This document shows, piece after piece, positions 1 through 9,798 of a stretch of 64,000 bases of DNA. Each line of letters opens with the position of its first letter. The first letter of the stretch is position 1. Source of the DNA: Euborellia annulipes (lineage: Eukaryota > Arthropoda > Insecta > Dermaptera > Anisolabididae); contig JAKCPI010015790.1 in NCBI GenBank assembly GCA_023213315.1, positions 1 to 64,000 of the forward strand, in the 5' to 3' direction. The notes under the pieces were generated by a model that did no database searches, was not told the origin of the DNA, and was given only the letters and a program-made list of their open reading frames with translations. Position numbers and translations under genes: made by a program.

Positions 1-382
1 CTTTTTTTTAAGTGTCTGTAATGTAACTTTTTATTTCGTGCATTCCATTTTTCTCAGTTCAGCAGAGTAATTGTGTGTGAAAAACATGTCAGTGAAAGGG
101 ACTATCACAATATTTGTAATAGGCCTAAAATAAAAAGACTAATGTATTGTGTCATTCCCCATTTGGGTTCTGAACAATTTGATAATAGAGTTTAATGTTT
201 TGAAAAATGCCCAAGAAACTTTCAAGAGTCCTGAAGATACTTGTGATTTCAACATTAGATGACATTAGTGTTCCAGGAACTTCAAGACTAGTGCAGAAAA
301 AATTATAAAACGTTTGTATTTTGTATTTTATTAATGTTTATTTGTATTTTTTTTTGTACAATCCTCATTAGGTTTGCTTATC

Positions 383-947
383 TTTTTTTTTTTTTTTTTT
401 TGTAATGGGTGCATAAGGTCCGAAGACCTATAATGACCAATAGTCACATGCAGCCAGGAAGAAAATAAAAACAAAAGGAGAAGCATAAAGGGGAAACTCA
501 ACTGCGGGAACTGAGAAGATGCCTGTTGAGGTTAGACTTGAAAGTCTGAAGATTGTAGGTTTTGGGGAAGATAGACGCAGGGAGCTTGTTCCAATCACGG
601 GAGGTCATGGGGACAAAGGAAGAATGAAATTGATTTGTTCTGTTAGTCGTGATCTGAACAGCATAGGGATGCTGGGAAGATGCCTCTCTTGTGTTCCGTG
701 AATATGTTGCATTGGGTGGGATAATTGATTTTAATTCGGCAGAGCATTGACCATGGTAATACCTGTAGAAGAGAGATAGTGAAGATACTCTTCTTCGATG
801 ATCTAGTGACTGTAGGGATGCAGTAAGGGTAGAATCACCTATCAGTCTAATTGCACGCCTCTGTATGGCTTCCAAGGAGGAGAGAGCGTCTTTCGACGCC
901 CCTCGCCAAAGGTGGGAACAATATTCAAGACACGGCCGAATTTGGGC
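383..947 (-). mobile_element. 5'-truncated non-LTR retrotransposon (LINE), 3' end
   Basis: On the minus strand an open frame runs from about 947 to 498 and reads as the tail of an insect non-LTR reverse transcriptase polyprotein: IRPCLEYCSHLW, then SLEAIQRRAIRLIGD, HRRRVSSLSLFYRYYHG and a [11 protein letters not shown] block. It is followed by an untranslated tail and a 19-base T run at 383-401, the element's poly(A). The 5' side stops in AT-rich DNA at about 950 after a stop codon, so the reverse transcriptase core is missing. A near-identical tail sits on the plus strand at 49239-49595. Seen: frame, poly(A), second copy. Known: this C-terminal pattern is typical of Jockey/CR1-like LINEs. 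The exact clade is not decided. Confidence 0.85.
416..429 (-). other. LINE 3' UTR hairpin with cUUCGg tetraloop
   Basis: On the minus strand AGGTC-TTCG-GACCT forms a five-pair stem with a C(UUCG)G loop just before the poly(A). The same hairpin is in the plus-strand copy at 49531-49544. LINE 3' hairpins can be recognised by the element's own reverse transcriptase; that role is inferred here. Confidence 0.6.
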
Positions 948-1367
948 TCATCATAATTTTGCATTTCTGACAATATATTTTTTCAAATTAATTTATATCA
1001 TTTGTTTTCTTTTATTTTTTATTTCGATAAGAAATTTTGAGGAAAGCAATGCTATTAATATTTTTGAAATCATTTTAGTTAATCACACTTTAAAAAAAAT
1101 AAATAAAATTTTAAATTTTAAATAGCAGTAATAGTAATAGTATGCGCAGAATGTATTTATTTACGCACTACTGCGCAAGTACATATGGCGCCGCCAGGGA
1201 GGTACAACGTAACTATAAAAATGAAGGCGGGCTAAATTTAATTAAAGTTTATTCCCTGCCTAAACCATAGGAGTTGGCGGGCCCTGCCAACTGTCATTCC
1301 CTGAATGTCACTAATTACTATTGAAATTTACGTAGTATTACGCATTAATAGGCAAAAATAATCAAAT

Positions 1368-1503
1368 ATGGGTCACGAAACCTGCTGCGTAGTTAACTGT
1401 AAGAACACTGGCAAAAACAGTGATCACAAATTCTATAAATTTCCACAAGCAAGTGGAAACGAGAACAACGAATGAAATGGGTAATTGCTGTCAAGAGAAA
1501 AAA
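1368..1503 (+). pseudogene. THAP-domain first exon with a one-base frameshift
   Basis: ATG at 1368 opens MGHETCCVVNCKNTG and continues to KFYKFPQA, matching the start of a THAP zinc-finger domain (C-x2-4-C, then FYKFP). The domain resumes one frame over at 1454 as WKREQRMKWVIAVKRKK, the expected W and AVKR block, then meets a good donor, GTAAGC, at 1504. One base appears lost between Ala and Trp (about 1452-1454); in the first frame a stop follows shortly. THAP domains bind DNA and occur in host factors and P-element-type transposases. The second Cys/His pair would be in a downstream exon that I could not find. A TATAAAA lies at about 1213. It is probably a transposon or retrogene relic, but a sequencing error is possible. 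Confidence 0.6.
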
Positions 1504-1987
1504 GTAAGCTAACCTATAAACCAACATTTCTTTCTAATATTACGCGTAGCATGTAAATAATACCTAACCTTCAATTAGTGTTTATTGTGCAAAGAGAATG
1601 AATCTACCTGATGACGGCTCGAGAATTAGCAGCCTAAACTGTAATTAATAACACTTTTTGTATTATTAATATTATTTGCTACGATTTATAACAAAAAATG
1701 TTGTTTTTCTTTAATTCTGATAATGTTCTAAGCCAATTGAGCAAAAATTAATCAATTTTTTGTCATCTGAGGCCTTTATCTTGTGTAAATATTAATTATT
1801 AACGAGACATGAAATCCAGGCACATTTATTTTTATCAATTTGTTTATTAATATTCCAAAGTGAATAGAGAGAGAAATAAGTTTGAGCTTTTCTGAAAACA
1901 TTTGATCATTTGGGTTGCCTACCTTGTTAGGATTAAATCTAAACATTTTCTTCATCTTTTTTTTGTCCCTTTGTTTGTTTGTTTTAG
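1504..1987. other. AT-rich, no gene seen
   Basis: No coding signal. The right edge has a long pyrimidine tract ending in TTTTAG, the acceptor of the first visible UGT exon. An upstream UGT exon is not found here. Confidence 0.5.
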
Positions 1988-2176
1988 GATTCGCAAAGGC
2001 GTCGAATTTCCCCCCACCGTCGGGTTTTCCTCTTTTGGATGCACCCCCTGGATAAATGAATTCTCTGGGAATCCTCCTTCTGGTCCAGCTTTTATAGCCT
2101 CTTATCTCTCGCCACTAAATTTCTGGCAAACAATCGAGACGCAAATATTTAACGCTTATACAAACACATATTATAG
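1988..2176 (+). CDS. UGT exon (first visible)
   Basis: Acceptor TTTTAG at 1982-1987, donor AG|GTAATG. It begins with one base of a split codon and ends in phase 2. It holds GFSSFGCTPWINEFSGNP, conserved in insect UGTs. The first eight residues (IRKGVEFP) do not clearly match the family, so the real upstream junction is uncertain. Confidence 0.85.
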
Positions 2177-5100
2177 GTAATGGAAGAAAATGAAGTAACA
2201 ATTTTAGAAAACTTGATTCATTCATTCCTGTCTTCTACTGTAGATGGGTCCATTTGCCGAGACAAGAAGAGCATCAGCGACATCTTTTCGGGGAGCAGAC
2301 AACTACAACCTCCTTGGAAACAATAGTTCGCAATACGAGTTTGTTCTTGATAAATAGCAATTTGGCGTTCGAGAATCCTCTACCTCTAGGGCAAGATATC
2401 ATTCCTGTGGGAGGAATGGAAATTCAACCACCGAAACGTCTCCCCAAGGTATCAGAAATTGTTTTATTTCCTCTATCTAGGTGACGACAATCTATCTCGT
2501 AGCTCTTTTCGTTCTTGAGATATTTTGTTCACAAACAGACAGGGACTAGCTAGATTCACTTTGCTTGTGAATAAAGTGTGAATTTTGATTATTTTTTTTT
2601 AGCACTTGCAAAGGTGGTTGGATCAAGCCAGAGATGGAGCGATTATTTTCTCGTTGGGCACGAATCTACATGCGGACCTAATGCCCCAAGAACTTGTAGA
2701 CATGTTCATACAAGTGTTCTCTAAATTAAAGGAGCGGATTTTATGGAAATTTGAAAAAGACATGGACACCCCTGAAAATATAAAAATTTCTAAATGGCTT
2801 CCACAGGGAGACATTTTAGGTAAATAAATAAAAGAACAAAAATAGAAATATTTAACGCATTTAAAGTAAGCATAAGGAGGCAGAAGAGCTCAAAATTATT
2901 GCTTTCTTGTGACTTACATCTAAAATTATAAATCTCAATCAGCCTTTAAAGCAAATACTTCCATTGGAAATAGAACTCGTTAACTCTTACCAAAAATTTT
3001 AAAATTTATCATTTTTTTTTTGTCATATTAATATTGTGATAAATTTAACTATTTTCAAACGTATTTGTTCTTTTTAATGGAAGGATGGAGATAACAGAAT
3101 GCTCGAGGTTCAATAAAACTGCCAGAATAAAGCCGGCCATTCACGATCGCTCCAAATGGATGTCATCCATTCACTACACGACATTCATTTGTTTTTCCTC
3201 ACTTACGGTCAGTTTTTGGAGTGACATCGCTCCATTTGGACGGATGGAGCGATCGTGAATGGCCGGCGTAAGACGACGTTTCGGCCTGAATCTATTCGTA
3301 AAAGGAGCAGGAGGTTTACTCGATTGATTTTGCAGATGGAGGTGCAGAGATGAAATAATTTATGAAAAAGGATTTTTATTGACAAGACGACTGTGATTGC
3401 AATTTTAACAGTTTCGGTCTGAAAAGACCATCATCAGGCCTGCGAAAGATTACATAAAAATTAGGTGATGGCTGTGTCTTCTACACAGCCGGTGGCTTTT
3501 TAACGTGACAACGTCTTTTGCTTGACTTCAAAAAAAATTTATTTTTCTTTTACCTATATTGAAATATAAAGAGAGAAAGTATTTTTTTTATTTTTTTTTT
3601 TACTAGTAGTTTGTTTTCATAAATAAACATGTTCAAACATTTTCATTGAAACAATATATGACAGGTGTGGCTTTTTTTTATCCATTAAGGGCGACTTATG
3701 CTTAAAAAATGAGGTTTTTTTCGAGAAAAAAATTAATTTTGGAGTTAATTACTCGGGATTTTTTTATTTATTCTATTAGAGGTTTTCTTTCTGCACCAAA
3801 TGACATTTCATTTAGTCTGATCTGATTAGCCGTTCGGAATCTACAGGGGTTTAAACTTTCAAATTAGAATTTACCGCAGCACGGTAAAATAAAATGGTAG
3901 GAAAATAACAAATGGTGAAATCTTTAGCTGAAAACTCATTCTTTCTAACCGTATATTTCCCATAATTATATCTCTTAAGACAGAAGAGTTATTAAAGCCG
4001 ATAAACTTTTTCGTGCATGCCCCTCTAACCTGCCTCTATAGACACATGATTTGTAAGACGTTGTCACGTCAAAAAGTGAGTCAGCACACAGCAATACCAA
4101 AAAATTAATCACATTATCAAGAACATTCCCTTAAATTCTAGCTTATTCAAATACAGCTAAAATATATTTTTATTATCAATTGTACATCAGCAAGATATTT
4201 AACAAATAAAAATATAATAAATATCTTGCTGATGTACAATTGATAATAAAAATATATTTTAGCTGTATTTGAATAAGCTAGAATTTAAGGGAATGTTCTT
4301 GATAATGTGATTAATTTTTTGGTATTGCTGTGTGCTGACTCACTTTTTTATGTAATCTTTCGCAGGCCTGATGATGGTCTCTTCAGACCGAAACTGTTAA
4401 AATTACAATCACAGTCGTCTTGTTAATAAAAATCCTTTTTCATAAATTATTTCATCTCTGCACCTCCATCTGCAAAATCAATCGAGTAAACCTCCTGCTC
4501 CTTTTACAATTTTGCTTAATACAAGATGAGAGATTTATCTCTGATCTTGGGCATAGGAGCCATATCATTTTGTAGGAAGCAAATAAATTTTATTATTGAC
4601 AAATTCTGGTTCAATAACATGTGCGCTGGCATTATGTGTGCAATTTCCATTAACTGAAGATCGCCAAATAGATTTAGGCCGAAACGTCTTATTCTGGGAG
4701 TTTTATTGTACCTCGAGCATTCTAATATCTCCATCCCTCCATTCATAATCACATCACAGCCACAACTTTAACCGTAGCGTAACGTTTTTTAGCTGGGCCC
4801 CCCCGCAAATTTTATTTCGGGCCCCATTATTATACCATACAAAAAATATTTTTAAAATACCGTATATCCATTATATTATATTTTTTTATCTAAATTTTTC
4901 CGTTTTTATCGGAGCTAGAGTTTTTTAGCCCCCGCATCGCGGGGTCTCGGTGCGGGGGCGTACGTTACGCCACTGCCTGAAGCCTAGAGCGGCAACAAAT
5001 CCAGGGGCGACAGATTGGCAATTTATTCAACAGTTGAAATTAAGTATTAAGAATCCATATATTGTAGTTTGATAATAATTTTACGTCTCACGATAGCTAA

Positions 5101-6497
5101 AAACGCAGATTTCAGAGCCTAATTTTCAAATATTTTTCCATACTCCCCCGAAAGTCGTCCGGATGGCTTCAATATATTATGTTCAAGATGATAAGGAATA
5201 ATTTCCAAAGAAGAATGCAGCCAAATTTATTTCATTTAATTTTAATAAAAATTCTTAATCACTTGCTGACGTTTCGGTTCGGTTATATATTATGGTAGAG
5301 AGAGCAGCAAATGGACTTTAGCCTATATCTTCAATCCGGCCCTGGAAGGGTCTCTTATTTGGTTGATTATCTCCAAAATTATTCAGATTCACTGTTGTAG
5401 CGATTTAGGGTGTAGCGGCTTCTACAAAGAAGGTCCGCTTGCGGGATTTTTTCATTAAATAAAGAATATTTTTTTAATGTAAACAAATCCTCAAGCAAAC
5501 CCTGCAAGTCCTCTCTACGAGGAGATGGAGTTGCTGTGACATCCCGTCCCCGAAAGGAGTCGGCGCTGAGGGAGTCCCTCCTCATTAATAAAACATCCTC
5601 CTCACCATAGAAGAGGTTGGAAATAAGGATTAGCTCGTTAGCTAGAAACGAACGCAGAAGGAGGAGTTAGAGATAGGAAATAATGTAACTTCACGGGGTG
5701 CCGGTAGATAGGCTACGGCCAGAGGTGGAGGTGTGTGTCTTCGTGCACGAAAGCACCTCGGGTAAATAAACGGGGATCCCGATAGGAATTTCAAATAATT
5801 TTAGAAAAAACCTCAAAGAACAAAACACTTATTAAGTAGAGTTCTAACGCTTCCTGTTGAAGTATTTTTAGTGTAAGATAATCACGCGTTTGTAGAGTAT
5901 TTCTTTTAACATCAAAAGGTAAATTTTTCAGGGCATGTAAACGTCAAACTATTCATAAGCCATGGAGGCTTTTTGAGCACTAATGAGGGCATCTACAATG
6001 GAGTGCCAATTCTGTTTATCCCTCATTTCTTTGATCAATACACAAATGCCCTCAAAGTCGTGAACAAGGGAATGGCCCTTTCGATCGACCCTCTGACCTT
6101 AACAGCTGAGGATTTATTTAAAACAATCCGGGAATTAATTGATAATCACAGGTGATCCTTTTTTGTTTTGTTTTGTTCTTTAATTCGATGGACCCTCAAA
6201 TAACTTGGAGGCGATTCGATCTCCAGATATAAACATCAGGCGTTGGAACAGAAGAGGATCTTCAGAGACGAGCCCGTCTCTCCGTTACGCCGAGCCGTCT
6301 TTTGGGTGGAATATGTGGCACGGCACAAAGGGGCGTTCCACTTGAGATCTCCGGCGAGGAACTCCTCCTCTTTTTGGCTTGAAAATATCAAATTGCATTT
6401 TCTAATGTTCTATCTCTTGAGCCTTTGCTTTACTTTGAAAGCGATTTCTTTTGTAAAAATAAGACTTTCTACCGGTAAAAAAGAAAAGAAGAGTTAG
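1988..6497 (+). CDS. UDP-glycosyltransferase, 3' five exons (5' end missing)
   Basis: UGTs transfer a sugar from a UDP-sugar to small lipophilic molecules in the endoplasmic reticulum lumen and serve in detoxification and pigment or hormone metabolism. Exons are 1988-2176, 2244-2448, 2603-2819, 5932-6151 and 6227-6497; all phases match and the frame ends in TAG at 6495. Visible in order: GFSSFGCTPW and SGNP (end of the N-terminal domain), PVGGMEIQPPKRLPK, WLDQARDGAIIFSLGTN, KWLPQGDILG, then the UGT signature region FISHGGFLSTNEGIYNGVP with the DQ of FFDQYTNA, then FWVEYVARHKGA, a hydrophobic membrane segment and a lysine-rich tail, KKEKKS. About 366 residues are present against about 500-530 in full-length insect UGTs, so the signal peptide and the catalytic His region are not in view. 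No internal stop is seen. It is either a gene whose first exons lie left of the window or a 5'-truncated copy. Confidence 0.9.
2244..2448 (+). CDS. UGT exon
   Basis: Acceptor CTGTAG, donor AAG|GTATCA. The split Arg codon at the junction (AG+A) restores one frame across it. It contains the LINSNLAFE and PVGGMEIQ motifs that precede the sugar-donor domain. Confidence 0.88.
2603..2819 (+). CDS. UGT exon
   Basis: T-rich acceptor ending TTTTTTAG, donor TTAG|GTAAAT. It encodes WLDQARDGAIIFSLGTN and ILWKFE...WLPQGDILG, the start of the UDP-sugar binding domain. It ends after one base of a Gly codon, completed by the exon at 5932. Confidence 0.9.
3132..3267. mobile_element. Small MITE with long inverted ends
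   Basis: The ends read GCCGGCCATTCACGATCGCT and its reverse complement, about 28 bp of inverted repeat around a short centre. It splits the older element's CCAGAATAAGACG sequence, which proves later insertion. Confidence 0.75.
3385..3441 (-). ncRNA. Hammerhead ribozyme candidate, left arm
   Basis: On the minus strand: stem I AGGC, core CTGATGA, one unpaired base, stem II GGTCT/AGACC, GAAA, stem III of five pairs (ACTGT/ACAGT) with a 13-nt loop, GTC cleavage triplet, then GTCT closing stem I. All conserved core bases are present. The unpaired base between core and stem II departs from the textbook fold. Confidence 0.7.
4073..4347. repeat. Long near-perfect hairpin
   Basis: About 128-nt arms (4073-4200 and 4219-4347) pair almost perfectly around a short A-rich spacer. 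It sits inside the 3299-4508 element and would form a dsRNA stem if transcribed. Confidence 0.85.
4364..4420 (+). ncRNA. Hammerhead ribozyme candidate, right arm
   Basis: Core CTGATGA 4368-4374; stem II GGTC 4376-4379 with GACC 4386-4389; GAAA 4390-4393; stem III 4393-4397 with 4411-4415; predicted cleavage after C 4416 of the GTC triplet; stem I AGGC 4364-4367 with GTCT 4417-4420. This is a type I layout. One extra base (T 4375) lies between the core and stem II. Confidence 0.72.
4654..4688 (+). ncRNA. Degenerate hammerhead-like motif
   Basis: CTGAAGA at 4654-4660, then a GCC/GGC stem remnant and GAAACGTC at 4681-4688. Stem II is decayed. It belongs to the older 3079-4740 element. Confidence 0.4.
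4771..4976. mobile_element. Possible hAT-type MITE
   Basis: Inverted ends CGTAGCGTAACG and CGTTACGCCACTG bound a stretch with C- and G-rich blocks. No clear 8-bp duplication was found, so the boundaries are approximate. Confidence 0.4.
5511..5806 (+). repeat. Dispersed repeat family B, copy 1
   Basis: It matches 53366-54025 over its whole length, apart from a MITE insertion in that copy. It shares GTAACTTCACGGGGTGCCG and an end of GGGATCCCGATAGGAATTTC followed by an AAT-type tail. It could be the 3' end of a SINE or LINE; class not determined. Confidence 0.7.
5932..6151 (+). CDS. UGT exon with signature motif
   Basis: Acceptor TTTTTCAG, donor CACAG|GTGATC. It encodes HVNVKLFISHGGFLSTNEG and VPILFIPHFFDQYTNA, the UDP-sugar binding signature with His, the Gly pair, Glu and the DQ pair intact. 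It ends after AG, completed to Arg by the next exon. Confidence 0.92.
6227..6497 (+). CDS. UGT last exon
   Basis: Acceptor CTCCAG, following a 75-bp intron. It encodes YKHQALEQKRIFRDEPVSPL, FWVEYVARHKGAFHLRSPA, a hydrophobic segment (HFLMFYLLSLCFTLKAISFV) and a basic tail, KKEKKS, that resembles ER-retention tails of UGTs. Stop TAG 6495-6497. Confidence 0.92.
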
Positions 6498-6592
6498 GGG
6501 GGGGGGGAATATTTAAAGATTCTCTCCCCTATTTTCTGTCCAAATGACATTCAACAAATTCTTTTTTTGTGTGGGGCAGTCAGAAACAAAAA

Positions 6593-6598
6593 AATAAA
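6593..6598 (+). terminator. Polyadenylation signal of the UGT
   Basis: AATAAA about 95 nt after the UGT stop codon, the first good signal downstream. Confidence 0.5.
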
Positions 6599-6651
6599 TG
6601 GGGAATGACTTCCCCGAGACTTTCTCGTATATTCTTTTGGAATTACGTCTG

Positions 6652-7186
6652 GGTGTGTGTGTGAACACGATTGCTTAAAAACCAAAGCAGCTAGATCGAT
6701 GAAATTTGGTATATGCTCCTTACACTAAAATTGTAGATTTCTTTTAACTTTTGGAGTAAATACGTCACTTGGAAGTAGTACTTTACCTAATAAGTTTTTT
6801 TTCAGAAATTTTGAAATTTTCAATTTCTTTGTCATATTATGATAAAATACTCAATTTTAAAAAGTTTTATTCTTTGACATTTTTCCGAAAACTGAATAGT
6901 TCTTGAATGAAAACATGTTTTCTTCTGTGATTATTTCATAAACTATTCAGTTTTCGGAAAAATGTCAAAGAATAAAAACTTTTTAAAATTGAGTATTTTT
7001 CATAATATGACAAAGAAATTGAAAATTTCAAAATTTCTGAAAAAAAAACTTATTAGGTAAAGTACAACTTCCAAGTGACGTATTTACTCCAAAAGTTGAT
7101 AGAAATCTACAATTAGGAGTATATACCAAATTTCATCCATCCAGCTGCTTGCATTTTCAAGCAATCGTGTTCACACACACACACAG
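6652..7186. mobile_element. Foldback element, ~250-bp arms
   Basis: 6652-6900 and 6942-7186 are inverted copies; shared blocks include CAAGTGACGTATTTACTCC and GAACACGATTGC. The centre is about 40 nt. The outer (GT)n/(AC)n ends resemble the internal part of repeat family A, with which it is contiguous at 7187-7315. Confidence 0.75.
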
Positions 7187-7315
7187 ATATAATGCCCAAA
7201 ATGTATTTTTGGACTCAGGGAGGTCTAAAACGTGGAGAAACATCAAAATCTCGAAGTCGAATTTTTTTACGATTACATTACTTTCTCTTTATATTCTATA
7301 CGAGAAAGTAAAAAG
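7187..7315 (+). repeat. Repeat family A, end fragment
   Basis: Shares the TTTTTGGACTCAGG, CATCAAAATCTCG and GAGAAAGTAAAAA blocks with the complete copy next to it. Confidence 0.65.
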
Positions 7316-7445
7316 CAAAGATGTTTCGGATTCTGATTGGTACTCTCTTCAGGTCTTGTAAATAAAGAGAACATTGTATTTTATAATTAATAAAATAATA
7401 TCTTTAAATTCATTTTTGTGTTTTTGTTCAAAACTTGCAAAACTT

Positions 7446-8495
7446 GCACACAACTTTCTCTTACCTTCGGTAATCGAAAGTTGTGTACTATGCTTGTCAC
7501 ACCAGATTTTTTCTGTCGACATATATTTAGTTCCCGACAGTACGGAACATTTGAATTCAGATGTAAAATTTATAAGTATGGGAAAATATTTATATTTTAT
7601 TACCATGGCAACCATTTCTCCTATCTCCTCTATGAAGTACAAGAGCATAGGCGCCGGAACTGGGGGGGGCAAGGGTACATTGCCCCCCCTGGCATCCTAT
7701 AGGGGGGGGGACAGAGGGGGGCAAAATTTCTTCTTTTATTTCATTTATTTTTAAAAATGATATATTTTTACTTTTGAAAAATAAAATCTTCTAAATTAAA
7801 AAAAATTAAAAGAGTAAGAAATTCATTTTTTTCCAAATTTTTCCAAAAATTTTTGAAAATCACTACCAAATTTTTTAAAATTTTAATTTTATCAAAATTG
7901 TGATTTTATTTAAAATTTTTAAAGTTTTATAGTAGATTTGTTTTTGTTTTATACTATTTGAACATATTAAATTATTTTAATTTTCTAAAAAAAATTTTTT
8001 TGCCCCCCTGATTGAAATTCGTTCCGGCGCCCCTGTACAAGAGTAAAGTGGTCTTCAGAAGATTTCAATTGCAAAATGAGAATATATTAATACATTTGAA
8101 AGAGAATCCAAAATATAATTGATTTTTGAATTTAAAAAAAAACCGTTGGAGCGAATTTTGAGAAAATCGAAAAAAACTGAAAAAGTACATCAGTAAAGTA
8201 CTAGTACTCTTTGGCCGATTTTGATTAAGAGCTTATTTTTCCGGTCCCGGGAGGTATTTAACTTAAATATAAAATTTCAACCTCATAGCTCAATTCCTTC
8301 ATGCTTAAAATTGAACACACACCCACACACAGACAGACAGACACACAGACAGACCATGTCGCGAAAACCACTTTTTTGGATTCAGGGGACCTCAAAACGT
8401 GAAGATCCATCAAAATCTCGACATCGAATTTTTAACATGAATCCAATACTTTCTCTCTATATATATATTACATATATACATAGGTAAGAGAAAGT
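7446..8495 (+). mobile_element. Repeat family A, fullest copy (non-autonomous)
   Basis: It runs from ACTTTCTCTTACCTTCGG to GGTAAGAGAAAGT, so the ends are inverted. Other copies are at 18536-19165 (-), 24090-24148, 44050-44630 (-) and 48271-48838 (+). It has no coding capacity beyond accidental frames. A hAT MITE (7646-8035) is inserted in it. Without that insert it is about 660 bp. Confidence 0.75.
7646..8035. mobile_element. hAT-type MITE with perfect 8-bp TSD
   Basis: Inverted ends (..GGCGCCGGAAC / GTTCCGGCGCCCCTG) are flanked by TACAAGAG at 7638-7645 and 8036-8043. An 8-bp duplication and CAGGGGCG-like ends are hAT hallmarks. It contains G runs and an AT-rich centre. Confidence 0.88.
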
Positions 8496-8579
8496 AAAAA
8501 AAATTATATCTGAAATGTCCATCTAGGTGGGCTACTTTTGTTGAGTATTACATTGTAGTGGATAACTGAATCTACAGTT

Positions 8580-8762
8580 AACAATTCGGTGCGCCTGCGC
8601 GTTGCCTCGAAGACGGAGGTGCCCCGGCCAGACAACTCAAAATTAGAATAGATAGACTCACCTCACGAAAAGAGACAAGTGCGCCCGCAACATATATAAT
8701 TAAATTCATTGAATGCGAGGCTCTCTCTCTCTCACCTCTCTCTCTCAAGAAATGAAAAACCT
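8580..8762 (+). promoter_or_regulatory. Possible promoter / 5' UTR (GC-rich island)
   Basis: A short CpG-bearing stretch (GCGCCTGCGCG, CCCCGGCC) in otherwise AT-rich DNA, followed by a CT-rich tract and an ATG. It could be a start region for an exon upstream of larp4; no splice link is proven. Confidence 0.25.
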
Positions 8763-8885
8763 ATGATGAACCAACAACCATCACAACAACAACAATCAGC
8801 ACGACAACAACAACAACTACCGCCACAACTACAATTACAACTACAACAACAACAACCACAAGAAGCCACCACCCTCAAGACGTAG
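8763..8885 (+). CDS. Short Gln-rich ORF, unassigned
   Basis: ATGATG opens 40 codons rich in CAA (MMNQQPSQQQQSARQQQQ...), ending in TAG at 8883. It follows the GC-rich island. It may be an accident of a CAA repeat, a uORF, or a first coding exon; a donor GTAGCT lies at its end but the phase does not fit the first larp4 exon I see. Function unknown. Confidence 0.2.
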   Translation: MMNQQPSQQQQSARQQQQLPPQLQLQLQQQQPQEATTLKT

Positions 8886-9798
8886 CTATAAACAATTACC
8901 CTATCTTACCCCCATTTCTTCTAAATATATTCGATTAATACATATACTCAAATTAAAAAAATTAATTCAAATATATATATATTATATATAATTCCTAATA
9001 TAAAAACAAAAATAAATATAAATCTAAAAAATAAAAAGTCGGAGCAGATTTATAGATATAATTTGTCATATATTTTCTTCTACCCCCTACCCTTATAAAT
9101 AAATAATTTTTTTTTTTAAACTTAATTTAATCATTTTTTTTTTACCTCAATCATCTGGTTTTTCACGATAACATTTCGCTTCGAAAAAATGTGGCAAAAC
9201 GACCCACCCTACTGTACAAATGACATCCATAAAGGGTGGTCAAACCAAATCTTGTTAAATTTTACATTTTCATTGTATGGGGTTGAAAATAAACTATACC
9301 GGGTGTCCCAGGTGTCACGCACCCCATTGTTGGGATCAGTGGCGCAACCAGGGGGGGTTTTTAGGGTTTTAACCCCCCCCCCCCAGAAGAGAAAAAAAAA
9401 TTCAAATTTCTATCTATATATTATTACAAATTATTAGAAAAGAAAAAAAAATTGTATCCTTTTTATTATAAAAAAAATAATTTCTTAAAAATATGTTTAT
9501 TTTATTTTAAAAAAATTTTAACAAAAATGAAAATTGCTTATTTTTCGTAAAGTATTAATATAAAATATATATATTATATATAAGAAATAAAAAAAAAAAC
9601 TAATTCTTTTGTTATTTCTCCTAAATCATAAAAAACAAAAGACTAATATAAGACTCTACATTCATTTATTGAAATTTGAATTTGTCAATGGTGATTTGAG
9701 AGAATGGTGATTTGAGATGAACACGTCGAGAGCTGATCGACCAGTCCCGTCAGGGACTGATTTTTGGGGAGTAGGGAGGTGAAGGGCCGCCTAAGAGG

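Larger units (their letters stand above)
3299..4508. mobile_element. 1.2-kb element with ~160-bp terminal inverted repeats carrying ribozymes
   Basis: The ends start with GTAAAAGGAGCAGGAGGTTT, and inverted arms run about 160 bp on each side (3299-3458, 4349-4508). Each arm holds a hammerhead-like motif pointing outward. The inside has no reverse transcriptase or endonuclease frame. Inverted terminal copies and hammerhead motifs recall Penelope-like retroelements, but the assignment is inferred. No target duplication is seen. Confidence 0.65.
3079..4740. mobile_element. Old foldback element, interrupted twice
   Basis: The left arm (3079-3130, resuming at about 3273-3298) and the right arm (about 4650-4740) are inverted copies carrying GCTCGAGGT, CCAGAATAAGACG and a CGAAACGTC motif. 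The left arm is broken by the small element at 3132-3267 and again by the element at 3299-4508. A related solo copy is at 24160-24370. Confidence 0.65.
2820..5931 (+). other. UGT intron with nested foldback elements
   Basis: The 3.1-kb intron is nearly filled by inverted-repeat elements inserted into each other (3079-4740) and by a dispersed repeat at 5511-5806. The other UGT introns are 67-154 bp, so the expansion is due to insertions. Confidence 0.75.
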
